Translations under genes and position numbers: made by a program
In this document: positions 35,284-43,207 of the stretch, piece by piece
Layout of the letters: each line of letters starts with the position of its first letter
Position numbering within the stretch: position 1 is the stretch's first letter
The notes under the pieces: model-generated
Database searches by the model: none
The model's input: only the letters and a program-made list of their open reading frames with translations
Told to the model about the DNA's origin: nothing
Assembly: GCF_016909015.1 (NCBI RefSeq)
Contig: NZ_JAFBFA010000040.1
Span: 1-48,968, forward strand
DNA length: 48,968 nt
Origin: Gracilibacillus alcaliphilus
Lineage (GTDB): Bacteria > Bacillota > Bacilli > Bacillales > Amphibacillaceae
Direction of reading: 5' to 3'

Positions 35284-36255
35284 TTATTTGAGAGCAGCTG
35301 TACTCTGTCGTTCCACTAAAAGAGGTTGCAGAATCAGGCTCTGTGATGGCTGGTCTGATTCAATTCGGTGAATGACTGCCTGAACGATTTCTTCTGCCAA
35401 AACTTCGACAGGGACACCAATACATGTCATTGGTACCTCCATTGTTTCCATTTTGGGGATGTTATCATAGCTGATCAGAGAGATATCCTCTGGAACACGG
35501 ATATTTCTTTCCTGCAAGGCGCGTAATATACCAGCGCTGATATCATAACTCCCGCCAATAATCGCAGTAGGCTGTGTTGATAAGGAGGCTAGACCGTCAA
35601 TGGCAGTGTAGCCGTCCACCCAGTCTAATCCATTAGTATCCATACAGACAGGGGACAGTTCTAAGGTTTCCATTCCTTTTTGATAGCCTTCTGATTTCTC
35701 TAACTGAAGTGTATCTGCAGTGTCTATATGTCCGACATATGCAATCTGGCGATGCCCTAAATCATATAGATACTGAACAGCTTGTTTCATTGCTTGTCCA
35801 TGATTGGCATCAATAATTGGGTAACTAGCGTTGCCTTTTTTCTCTACACCATAGGCAACAAGCGGAATATCATCCTCTGGAATGATATGGCCGGATTCTG
35901 CAAAGACAATCATGCCATCTACTTGAAATTTCTTAAAGGTCTCTTTGGCAATATCGATCGGATCGACAGAGAGGATCATGGAGTAGCGGGTTGCTTCAAA
36001 GGCTTTGCTGATATTAGTGACTAAGGTAGCTAAAACAATCCGATCAATGGTAGGCCAAATTAAACCAACTACTTCTGTCTTTTTATTGACAAGCTGTTTA
36101 GCCGCTAAATTGGGGCGATAGCCCATTTGATTGGCTACTTTTAATATTTTTTGTTTGGTTCCTTCTTTTACTAATGGACTATTATTGAGTGCTTTCGATA
36201 CAGTAGAATAGCTTACATTTGCTTCTTTGGCAATATCTTTTATGGTTACATTCAT
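35284..36255 (-). CDS. LacI-family repressor of the uronate genes
   Basis: A 323-residue LacI/GalR regulator. The N-terminus 'VTIKDIAKEANVSYSTVSKALNNS' is the helix-turn-helix, followed by the hinge ('RPNLAAKQLVNKKT') and a periplasmic-binding-protein-like sensor domain. The ATG at 36255 follows AGGGGTGAT; a TTG three bases upstream is also in frame. It is divergent from uxaE, and a perfect palindrome and a cre box lie between them. By context it resembles KdgR/ExuR-type repressors, with 2-keto-3-deoxygluconate or a uronate as likely inducer; that is inference. Confidence 0.87.
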   Translation of the reverse strand: MNVTIKDIAKEANVSYSTVSKALNNSPLVKEGTKQKILKVANQMGYRPNLAAKQLVNKKTEVVGLIWPTIDRIVLATLVTNISKAFEATRYSMILSVDPIDIAKETFKKFQVDGMIVFAESGHIIPEDDIPLVAYGVEKKGNASYPIIDANHGQAMKQAVQYLYDLGHRQIAYVGHIDTADTLQLEKSEGYQKGMETLELSPVCMDTNGLDWVDGYTAIDGLASLSTQPTAIIGGSYDISAGILRALQERNIRVPEDISLISYDNIPKMETMEVPMTCIGVPVEVLAEEIVQAVIHRIESDQPSQSLILQPLLVERQSTAALK

Positions 36256-36296
36256 CAAACATCACCCCTGACTTTCAATATTATATCATTTAATGG

Positions 36297-36325
36297 TTGA
36301 GTTCTATTTTTAAATAGTATATCAT
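36297..36325 (+). promoter_or_regulatory. sigma-A promoter for uxaE
   Basis: TTGAGT at 36297-36302 and TATCAT at 36320-36325 are separated by 17 bases. The predicted start of transcription falls at the edge of the palindromic operator. A very similar stretch (TTTTAAATAGTATATGATA) occurs upstream of ridA near 39968. Confidence 0.55.
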
Positions 36326-36329
36326 AAAA

Positions 36330-36345
36330 ATAACAACGTTGTTAT
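36330..36345. promoter_or_regulatory. operator palindrome between the LacI gene and uxaE
   Basis: ATAACAACGTTGTTAT is a perfect 16 bp palindrome with the central CG typical of LacI/GalR operators. It lies just after the uxaE -10 box, an ideal place for repression, and next to the divergent repressor gene. Confidence 0.65.
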
Positions 36346-36358
36346 GTGAAAAAATAAA

Positions 36359-36376
36359 ATTGGAAACGTTCACAAA
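36359..36376. promoter_or_regulatory. cre site (CcpA) in the uxaE leader
   Basis: ATTGGAAACGTTCACAAA fits the cre consensus WWTGNAARCGNWWNCAWW with one mismatch. It is the best cre box in the window and lies between the operator and the uxaE start. Confidence 0.7.
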
Positions 36377-36392
36377 AAAGGAGAGGAATGTC

Positions 36393-37883
36393 GTGCAGCA
36401 ATATCAACCAATTTTGGAATCATTACAAGCTGGTAAGCTTCCTGAGTCAACGGCGCAAGTACATGTATATGAAAGTTCATTGGAAAAGGCAGGTAAGACG
36501 GTTGCTGTCATGGTGAAAAAAGGGACAGAGAAGTATCTAGTGGCAGCAGGAGAGGGCGATTTAATGGATGCCTTAGAAGGCGAAAACACTGCGGAAGGAA
36601 AGGTCTGTCCACTTACACATGATAATGCCATTGTCCTAAATCAGTTTTTTGATTATACGAAACCGCAGGCATTTGGCACAGAGATCGCTACTATGGGACT
36701 GGGTGACCGTTTAGGGGTAGCCTCACCAGGTCATATTGAAACAGTAAAAGGTCATCAGGTCAAACCGATTTTGGCGCAGCAAAGCATTAGAGAATTGACA
36801 TTATTGAACCGGACGATGGCAGACATTTTGGATGCAGCCACATTTGCTGTTTTCCAAGAAGGGTATAAGGATGGTTATGGTGCGGATGCAGATCATATCA
36901 AAGTAGAGAAGGATATTGCTTATGCCTTGGATCTAGGGTTTTCCTTTATTACGCTGGATTGTTCCGAACAGATTCGCAATGATGTAGAAGAATTAACAAC
37001 AGAGGCCGTTCATAAAGAATTTGCTGATCTGCCTGTCGATCGTAAAGAGTACTTTGTCAGCCATTACTTAAATAAGTCGTTTGCTGTACAAGAGCTGAAT
37101 ATTTCCTTTGATGAGGACAGTCTGTACAAGAATATTCTCGTATACGGGGAAGCGATTGATTTTATGGAGCATGTCTTTAATCGATACATATCAACGGCAG
37201 ATCGTGCCATTGATTTTGAAATTTCTATTGATGAGACAGAAACCGTTACTTCACCAGAGGCACATTTCTTTGTCGCCGAGGAATTACGCAGGCGTGGTGT
37301 AACCGTTCAAAGCTTGGCACCTAGATTCTGTGGTGAATTCCAGAAAGGTATTGACTATATAGGTGATATCCAACAATTTGAGAAAGAACTGCAAGAACAT
37401 GCCGCTATTGCCAAGTACTTTGGTTACAAGCTGAGTATTCACTCTGGAAGTGATAAATTCAGCGTATTTCCGATCATTGGGAAGTACACCGAAGGATTGC
37501 TGCATATTAAGACAGCAGGAACGAATTGGCTAGAGGCAATTAGAGTTATTGCCAAAGTAAATCCAGACTTGTATCGTCGTATGCATCGCTATGCCGAAGA
37601 ACATTTTGAAGAGACGCTTCAATACTATCATGTGACACCAGACTTAAGCAGTATAGCCGTATTGGATGAAACAGCAGATGAAGATTTACCAGCTTATATG
37701 GATCATGATGCAGCCCGTCAGTTATTCCATGTAACGTATGGTATTCTGCTAACAGCTAAGAGTGATTCAGGGGCGGATCTTTTCCAGACGGAGTTCTTTA
37801 CAACATTAATGACACATGAAGACGAATACCGTCAAGGACTAGTAAATCATATAGGCCGTCACCTTGATTTGTTAGGAATATAA
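36393..37883 (+). CDS. uxaE: tagaturonate epimerase UxaE
   Basis: A 496-residue protein of the UxaE family, first defined in Thermotoga, which epimerises D-tagaturonate to D-fructuronate. The regions 'DRLGVASPGHIETVKG' and 'GYKDGYGADADHIKVEKDI', and the His/Glu-rich 'HSGSDKFSVFP', are characteristic. The start is GTG at 36393 with AAGGAG upstream; the frame is open to 36339, but that stretch covers the operator and cre site. With UxaC it channels galacturonate into the glucuronate branch without needing a tagaturonate reductase. It is likely controlled by the divergent LacI-type repressor and by CcpA. Confidence 0.88.
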   Translation: MQQYQPILESLQAGKLPESTAQVHVYESSLEKAGKTVAVMVKKGTEKYLVAAGEGDLMDALEGENTAEGKVCPLTHDNAIVLNQFFDYTKPQAFGTEIATMGLGDRLGVASPGHIETVKGHQVKPILAQQSIRELTLLNRTMADILDAATFAVFQEGYKDGYGADADHIKVEKDIAYALDLGFSFITLDCSEQIRNDVEELTTEAVHKEFADLPVDRKEYFVSHYLNKSFAVQELNISFDEDSLYKNILVYGEAIDFMEHVFNRYISTADRAIDFEISIDETETVTSPEAHFFVAEELRRRGVTVQSLAPRFCGEFQKGIDYIGDIQQFEKELQEHAAIAKYFGYKLSIHSGSDKFSVFPIIGKYTEGLLHIKTAGTNWLEAIRVIAKVNPDLYRRMHRYAEEHFEETLQYYHVTPDLSSIAVLDETADEDLPAYMDHDAARQLFHVTYGILLTAKSDSGADLFQTEFFTTLMTHEDEYRQGLVNHIGRHLDLLGI

Positions 37884-37890
37884 TGGGGTT

Positions 37891-37924
37891 TGTTCACACG
37901 CACGGCGAATTGCTGCGTAGGCGG
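37891..37924. repeat. possible relic of the MITE-like repeat
   Basis: CACGGCGAATTGCTGCGTAGGC resembles the left interior of copy A (CACGGCGAATTTCTGCGTTGGC, 21664 onward) with a few changes. It lies in the uxaE-uxaC gap (37884-38029), which has no gene. Confidence 0.4.
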
Positions 37925-38029
37925 TAAAGGGACACTTGCTAAAACCGCTCCTGAGAAAGGCAGATTACTTTTCCGGGGCGACAAAACATTTCCTTTTACA
38001 CAAATATTAAAAAAGAAAGCAGGGATAAT

Positions 38030-39430
38030 GTGAAAGCTTTTATGGATGACAATTTTGTATTAAACAATCAAACGGCAGAGCGTTTGTATCATGAATATGC
38101 GAAGGATTTACCTATTATTGATTACCACTGTCATTTAAGTCCGCAAGAGATTTATGAGAATGTACAATTTGAAAATATTACAAAGGTTTGGTTGTACGGT
38201 GATCATTACAAATGGCGTGCTATGCGGGCCAATGGTATCGAGGAGAAATATGTTACAGGCGATGCCAGCGATTATGATAAGTTTCTGGCTTGGGCCCAAA
38301 CCGTTCCTCAATTAATTGGAAATCCGCTCTATCATTGGACACACCTGGAGTTAAAGCGTTATTTCGGTGTGGAGGAGCCTCTTAATGAAAGTACAGCACC
38401 CATGATTTGGGAAAAGGTCAATAAACTGCTGACAAGCGGAGAATGGAATGTCCGTGATTTTATCGTTAAATCTAAGGTAGAGGTAGTCTGTACAACAGAT
38501 GATCCGACAGATTCACTGGAATATCACCAGAAGATTGCAGACGATCCAACATTCGATGTAAAAGTACTACCAAGCTATCGCCCGGATAAAGGCTTAGAAA
38601 TTAACCAGGATGGTTTTCAAGCCTGGGTGAAAAAACTTGCAGAAGCAGCGGAAGTCTCGATCACACAATTCCAGGATTTCCTGCAGGCTTTACAGAAGCG
38701 AATCGATTTCTTTCATGAAAATGGAGGACGTGTTTCCGATCATGCATTAAATACGGTTGTATATGAAGGAGCAACTGAGGAAGACGTAGCGGCGATCTTT
38801 GCTAAAGCTTTGAAGGGAGAGAAGGTATCTTCTCAAGAGGAGAAACAATATAAATCTTATCTATTAACCTTCTTAGGTAAAGCTTATCATGAGAAGGGCT
38901 GGGTTATGCAGTATCATATGAATGCTCACCGTAATAATAATACGCGGATGTTTAAGGAGCTTGGTCCAGATACAGGCTATGATTCAATGAATGATGATCT
39001 GTTAGCTCAGCCATTAGTGAGATTATTAGATTCGCTCGAACAGTCTAATGCTTTGCCAAAAACAATCCTGTATTCGTTAAACCCGCGGGATAATGTGACG
39101 ATTGCCACCATTACTGGAAGTTTCCAAGGCGGGGGTACACCTGGCAAGATTCAATTTGGTACAGCTTGGTGGTTTAATGATACAAGACTTGGCATGATTG
39201 ACCAAATGGAAACCTTAGCTGATATCGGTGTATTCAGCCGTTTTGTAGGTATGCTGACAGATTCGAGAAGTTTCTTATCTTACACACGCCACGAATATTT
39301 CCGGCGAATTATGTGTAATTTAGTTGGGGAATGGGTAGAAAATGGCGAGTATCCAAATGATGAGGCAACCTTAGCCGAGATTGTGAAGAATATCTCCTAT
39401 TATAATGCAAAAGAATACTTTGATTTTTAA
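38030..39430 (+). CDS. uxaC: uronate isomerase UxaC
   Basis: A 466-residue amidohydrolase-superfamily isomerase that interconverts galacturonate with tagaturonate and glucuronate with fructuronate. 'LPIIDYHCHLSPQEI' near the N-terminus gives the His-x-His metal site. 'GWVMQYHMNAHRNNN' and 'SRSFLSYTRHEYFRRI' are family hallmarks. The GTG start aligns with the usual N-terminus of the family ('MKAFMDDNF'), and AAAGAAAGCAGGG lies upstream. It follows uxaE and is closed by a strong terminator. Confidence 0.95.
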   Translation: MKAFMDDNFVLNNQTAERLYHEYAKDLPIIDYHCHLSPQEIYENVQFENITKVWLYGDHYKWRAMRANGIEEKYVTGDASDYDKFLAWAQTVPQLIGNPLYHWTHLELKRYFGVEEPLNESTAPMIWEKVNKLLTSGEWNVRDFIVKSKVEVVCTTDDPTDSLEYHQKIADDPTFDVKVLPSYRPDKGLEINQDGFQAWVKKLAEAAEVSITQFQDFLQALQKRIDFFHENGGRVSDHALNTVVYEGATEEDVAAIFAKALKGEKVSSQEEKQYKSYLLTFLGKAYHEKGWVMQYHMNAHRNNNTRMFKELGPDTGYDSMNDDLLAQPLVRLLDSLEQSNALPKTILYSLNPRDNVTIATITGSFQGGGTPGKIQFGTAWWFNDTRLGMIDQMETLADIGVFSRFVGMLTDSRSFLSYTRHEYFRRIMCNLVGEWVENGEYPNDEATLAEIVKNISYYNAKEYFDF

Positions 39431-39472
39431 AAAACTTGGCTTGTATCCAATCGGGTACAAGCCAAGTTTTGT
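39431..39472. terminator. bidirectional terminator between uxaC and yjbQ
   Basis: AAAACTTGGCTTGTA (39431-39445) pairs perfectly with TACAAGCCAAGTTTT (39456-39470). A-runs and T-runs flank both sides, serving the two convergent genes. Confidence 0.9.
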
Positions 39473-39496
39473 AACAGTGCAGAATCTTAACTATGT

Positions 39497-39898
39497 TCAC
39501 CCTTCGATCACTTTAACATGAAATTTACGATAGCGTGGTCCGTCAAATTCGCAGAAATAAATCCCTTGCCATGTGCCCAGAACCAGTCGTTGATTGGATA
39601 CAACCAATGTCTGGTTGTGCCCAACTGTACTCACTTTGAGGTGAGCAGCTGTATTGCCTTCCATATGTAAGTCTTCTGGGTGTTCCCAAGGGAAGACTTC
39701 ACGCAGGCGTCTTAAGAAGTCTGTTTTGACGTCTGGATCGGCATTTTCATTTACCGTAATGCCGGCGGTCGTGTGCAGCGAGGAAACGATAACAATTCCA
39801 TCTGTTACGTTTTGTTCCGTCAGAAATGATTGCACTTGTGAGGTAATATCAATCATTTCATCATGGTGATCGGTACGCAAATTAAATGTCTTTTCCAT
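39497..39898 (-). CDS. YjbQ/UPF0047 family protein (secondary thiamine-phosphate synthase-like)
   Basis: A 133-residue protein covering the complete UPF0047 domain. The hallmarks are 'VSSLHTTAGITVNEN', 'WEHPEDLHMEGNTAAHLKVS' and 'LVLGTWQGIYFCEFDGPR'. Several members have weak thiamine-phosphate synthase activity in tests; the biological role is not settled. It is monocistronic, convergent with uxaC and divergent from ridA. AAGGATGA-like bases precede the ATG. Confidence 0.9.
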   Translation of the reverse strand: MEKTFNLRTDHHDEMIDITSQVQSFLTEQNVTDGIVIVSSLHTTAGITVNENADPDVKTDFLRRLREVFPWEHPEDLHMEGNTAAHLKVSTVGHNQTLVVSNQRLVLGTWQGIYFCEFDGPRYRKFHVKVIEG

Positions 39899-40004
39899 AA
39901 GGTAATCATCCTTTTTAAAAAAAGTATTGTATAATTATTCTACTAAAAATCAAAGTTATGTTAAAATTTTAAATAGTATATGATAGAGAAAGGATGCGAT
40001 ACAC

Positions 40005-40382
40005 ATGGTAAAAGCAATACATACAAACAAAGCTCCACAGGCGATAGGCCCATATTCTCAAGCGATTGATGCGGGTGATTTTTTATTTGTATCAGGACAA
40101 ATCCCGTTAGATCCTGAAACAATGGAAGTCGTAGCAGGCGATATTGCTGCTCAGACAGAACAAGTAATGAACAACTTAGCTGCGATTTTAGAAGAGGCCA
40201 ATGTATCTTTCGCTGATGTGGTGAAATTTACGATTTATATTACCAATATGGATGATTTCGCTACTATTAACGAAACATATGCGAAATTCTTACAAGAGCC
40301 CTATCCAGCTCGTGCGACGGTGGAAGTGAGTCAGCTGCCAAAAGGTGTCGGCGTAGAAATGGATGTTATAGTGAAAAAATAA
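40005..40382 (+). CDS. ridA: RidA family enamine/imine deaminase
   Basis: A 125-residue Rid protein that hydrolyses reactive 2-aminoacrylate and related enamines to keto acids and ammonia. 'QAIGPYSQAIDAGDFLFVSGQIPLDP' (in parts) opens the protein. The catalytic Arg lies in 'PARATVEVSQLPKGVGVEMDVI', and the final Glu is present. Length is as usual. AGAAAGGATG precedes the ATG. It stands alone before a terminator. Confidence 0.95.
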   Translation: MVKAIHTNKAPQAIGPYSQAIDAGDFLFVSGQIPLDPETMEVVAGDIAAQTEQVMNNLAAILEEANVSFADVVKFTIYITNMDDFATINETYAKFLQEPYPARATVEVSQLPKGVGVEMDVIVKK

Positions 40383-40402
40383 TATAGCGGTACAGCTCAT
40401 GG

Positions 40403-40440
40403 ATGGTGATAAGCTTGCAAAGGTTTATCACCATTTATTT
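40403..40440 (+). terminator. intrinsic terminator after ridA
   Basis: ATGGTGATAA and TTATCACCAT form a 10 bp stem with a 12-base loop, followed by TTATTT. Confidence 0.75.
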
Positions 40441-40524
40441 AGCTGGACAATGATAATCACGTGTAAAAAGAGTTTCATTTGTCTGTAATAGGTAATAATA
40501 TATACTAAAGAGGAGGAGATAGAG

Positions 40525-41087
40525 ATGAGTATACCTGCCAAGAAAAAAGTATCTCGACAAGAATTTGACCAAATGGTGGCAGATACTGACGAACGTTTGG
40601 AATGGATCGAGGGGGTTGTGTTTATGTCTCCGTCTCCACCTGCTAGGCATCATAGGATTTCCGGCCGGATTCACGCAAACCTATTCTCCGTATTAGAGGG
40701 GCAAGCCTGTGAAGTTTTCCACGCACCGTTCGATGTAGAATTATCTAATGAGGAAGTGGAAGAGACACAGGTGGTGATACCAGATTTGTCTGTTATTTGT
40801 GATAAAGATGGCTTAGGAGAACAAAAATATGTTGGAGTACCTTCTGTGATTGTTGAAATTCTCAGTCCTTCCAATCAATCACATGACTTAGTTACCAACT
40901 AAATCTATACATGAAATACGGGGTGGAAGAGTACTGGATTGTCAATCCGCTTCTAAACACGATTCAATTGTATGTATTAAATAGTGATGGACAGTATATC
41001 TTGCAAGATGTGGCAAAGGAAAAAGGTCAAATCAGATCCGTGGTTATTCCAGCATTTCACCTGGATGCAGCAACTGTATTTGTTTAA
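40525..41087 (+). pseudogene. Uma2-family (DUF820) endonuclease-like gene, frameshifted
   Basis: The family is Uma2/DUF820, restriction-endonuclease-like PD-(D/E)XK proteins common in multicopy in some bacteria. The first frame encodes 'RLEWIEGVVFMSPSPPARHH' and 'VVIPDLSVICDKDGL...GVPSVIVEILSPSNQSHDLV', with the Asp and Glu of the nuclease-like core, and stops at 40902. The remainder ('LNLYMKYGVEEYWIVNP...') is read from 40899 in another frame to 41087. One missing A at 40897-40898 (AAA expected, AA found) explains it, and restoring it gives 187 residues. AGGAGGAG precedes the ATG. No function is established for this family in Bacillaceae. Confidence 0.85.
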
Positions 41088-41213
41088 AATTTTGTTGTAG
41101 AAAACGCTTTAATATGTGGAAAAAATATAGAAAGTACACAAATATTCTTCCCATATCTTTTTAAATCAAGCATAATATATAGAGTAAGTATCAAGATGTA
41201 AAGGAGTAAATCT

Positions 41214-42122
41214 ATGAAGAAAATAACATGGATGCTTATTGCACTACTGTTAGCAGGCCTTGTCTTCACTCCCGCTTTATTAGCAAGCACAGGGAATAAC
41301 GACGTCGTTATTGATGAGAAGAATGGCAAACCAAAGTTAGTCCTTGGTGAGGCATTATCAGATGAAGATAAAGATAAAGTAAGGACCATATTAAATGCGA
41401 CAGATCCACAACAAGTTGACGAATATACAGTTACGGCGGAGGACTTAGTAACCTTTATTAATGGTGACCCAAGTTCTAATATGTACTCATCTGCTAAAAT
41501 CACTCGGAAAAATGAAGGACATGGCGTGGTTGTCAATATCGTAACACCAGATAATATTACACAAGTTACGAATGAGATGTATGCGAATGCGCTGTTAACT
41601 GCCGGGGTGGAGAATGCGTTGATCGAAGTTGCTTCTCCAATGAAGGTAACCGGTCATTCTGCTTTGACTGGTATTTATAAAGCTTTTAATGTCGAAGGTG
41701 AATCATTAGACCAAGATCGAATGGAAGTAGCTAATGAGGAATTAGACGTGGCAACGGATTTAGCAGAAGAGGCAGGTATTGATCAAGAACAAGTGAGTCA
41801 GCTGCTAAGTGAAATTAAGCAGGCGATTTCAGAACAAAATCCAGCCACAAAAGAGGATGTGGAACGGATTGTCAGCGAGCAGTTAGACAAGCTGAATATT
41901 GAATTAAGCCCTGAAGATCGTGCCATGCTGACCAATCTCTTTGAAAAAATGCGTGACTTGGATATTGATTTTGGAAAAGTAACCGATCAATTAGAGGGGA
42001 TTGTAGGCGATATTAAAGGAAAGCTAGATGAAGTAGCAGGAACTGATTCAGAAGGCTTCTGGCAAGCTGTAAAGAACTTCTTTGAGAATCTTCTAGAATC
42101 TATCCGCGGTCTGTTTAATTAA
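41214..42122 (+). CDS. secreted DUF1002 (YpuA-like) protein
   Basis: A 302-residue protein with an N-terminal signal peptide (hydrophobic 4-23, likely cleavage after the Ala-Leu-Leu-Ala region). Residues about 45-170 form a DUF1002 domain with the typical 'VTPDNITQVTNEMYANALLTAGVENALIEVASP'-type core (read in parts). The remainder is acidic, mostly helical, with coiled-coil character and an amphipathic C-terminal end. B. subtilis YpuA belongs to the same family; its function is not known to me. AAAGGAG precedes the ATG. The surface location is inferred from the signal peptide. Confidence 0.82.
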   Translation: MKKITWMLIALLLAGLVFTPALLASTGNNDVVIDEKNGKPKLVLGEALSDEDKDKVRTILNATDPQQVDEYTVTAEDLVTFINGDPSSNMYSSAKITRKNEGHGVVVNIVTPDNITQVTNEMYANALLTAGVENALIEVASPMKVTGHSALTGIYKAFNVEGESLDQDRMEVANEELDVATDLAEEAGIDQEQVSQLLSEIKQAISEQNPATKEDVERIVSEQLDKLNIELSPEDRAMLTNLFEKMRDLDIDFGKVTDQLEGIVGDIKGKLDEVAGTDSEGFWQAVKNFFENLLESIRGLFN

Positions 42123-42129
42123 AGAGGAT

Positions 42130-42364
42130 GTTCAAAAAGTCCAACAAAAATGACGCAGCGAATGTCGGAGTTGGCGGTCGAAGAACTTCTACTAAGATCG
42201 TCCACATCGTGTGGACACGCAGAAGTCAATACTTCCTGTGCAAGTCCATTACTAAAAACTGCGCCGCCTTGAACTTTCGACGTACAGGATGTGCTAGTAT
42301 CGGTGTTGCAGCACGATGTTGCGAACTTAACCGATGACGGTCCTTTTTCTCGGCCTTTTTGAAC
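42130..42364. repeat. MITE-like intergenic repeat, copy B
   Basis: The terminal inverted repeats are GTTCAAAAAGTCC (42130-42142) and GGCCTTTTTGAAC (42352-42364, one mismatch). The right part from about 42260 is nearly identical to copy A, whereas the left interior differs, with an unrelated stem (GATCGTCCACATC / GTGTGGAC). A 69-codon frame inside it is an accident of the repeat. Confidence 0.85.
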
Positions 42365-42384
42365 GCACTTAAAGAAGCAATGGA

Positions 42385-42420
42385 AAAACCCTTCAAGGTA
42401 AATTACCTTGAAGGGTTTTA
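42385..42420. terminator. bidirectional terminator between the DUF1002 gene and mrp operon
   Basis: AAAACCCTTCAAGGTAA pairs perfectly with TTACCTTGAAGGGTTTT, flanked by A-runs and T-runs on both sides. It is suited to end both the plus-strand gene and the minus-strand mrp operon. Confidence 0.85.
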
Positions 42421-42507
42421 AACTTGCGGCTAGAGCAGTAATCCAGCCAATCTGTCACCGAATAAAAATACATCGCTGATACTAGGGGAAGGAGAGGCAA
42501 GTGTTTT

Positions 42508-42945
42508 TTATTCTTCTTGATGTTTAAGTTCTTCCTTTTTGTCTTCACTCATAATTTCTCCTGTTTCTGTACGATCTGCTTCCGCGTCTTGCTTCACTTG
42601 CTGCAATACTCCTTTTAGTTCATCTTCAATCGTTGTATCAGACATTTTCACGTTGGCCCGATAAGCCGCTCGAATAATGACATGACCAGCCACAGGGGCA
42701 GTTAAGAAAACAAAGACAATCCCTAACAAGAGTCTGACACTGTAGAAGCCTTGGTCAGAAGCAAAATGGATAAAAGCTCCCAATAAGGTAAGCAATACCG
42801 CCAGTGTTGAGCTTTTTGTCCCTGCATGAGAACGGGTATATACATCGGGGAAACGCATTATACCAATAGCACTAAGAAGAGCCATGACGGCACCAGAAAG
42901 CATTAATAATGCTGCTATAAACTCAATCGTCCCGTCTACTGTCAA
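42508..42945 (-). CDS. mrpG: Mrp Na+/H+ antiporter subunit G
   Basis: A 145-residue membrane subunit with three spans. The MnhG signature 'GIMRFPDVYTRSHAGTKSSTL' is followed by a charged, mostly acidic tail. The TTG at 42945 is taken as start because GAGGGGG precedes it; it overlaps the end of mrpF by 23 bases. The frame itself is open further upstream, inside mrpF. It is the last gene of the antiporter operon. Confidence 0.93.
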   Translation of the reverse strand: MTVDGTIEFIAALLMLSGAVMALLSAIGIMRFPDVYTRSHAGTKSSTLAVLLTLLGAFIHFASDQGFYSVRLLLGIVFVFLTAPVAGHVIIRAAYRANVKMSDTTIEDELKGVLQQVKQDAEADRTETGEIMSEDKKEELKHQEE

Positions 42946-43207
42946 TGATAGTCCCCCTCTCAATATATTTTGAGAAGGCAATTGTACTGATAAAGGCTAA
43001 GATAGCCAGGATCAATATTACTTCAAGAAATGCCTTTGTCCCATAAGATACGGAAATAATAGCAATACAGGAGACCAACATAACGCCAATCATGTCTAAT
43101 GCTACGATCCGATCGGGTAAGCTAGGACCGATAATGGTACGAATTACACTGATAGCAATGGCTATCCCATACAATGTCAGGGCTAGTGTTAACATTATTT
43201 CAATCAT
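42923..43207 (-). CDS. mrpF: Mrp Na+/H+ antiporter subunit F
   Basis: A 94-residue subunit with three membrane spans and the MnhF core 'VIRTIIGPSLPDRIVALDMIG'. The ATG shares one base with the mrpE stop codon and GGAGGTGA lies upstream. It is a standard component of the seven-subunit complex. Confidence 0.95.
   Translation of the reverse strand: MIEIMLTLALTLYGIAIAISVIRTIIGPSLPDRIVALDMIGVMLVSCIAIISVSYGTKAFLEVILILAILAFISTIAFSKYIERGTIIDSRRDD

Noticed and set aside
41084..41536. 150-codon minus-strand frame opposite the DUF1002 gene start
   Set aside because: It overlaps the promoter and signal peptide region of a well-supported gene, has no ribosome binding site that I can see and no family resemblance.
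42128..42337. 69-codon open frame after the DUF1002 gene
   Set aside because: It coincides with the repeat element, is not kept in copy A, and resembles no protein family.
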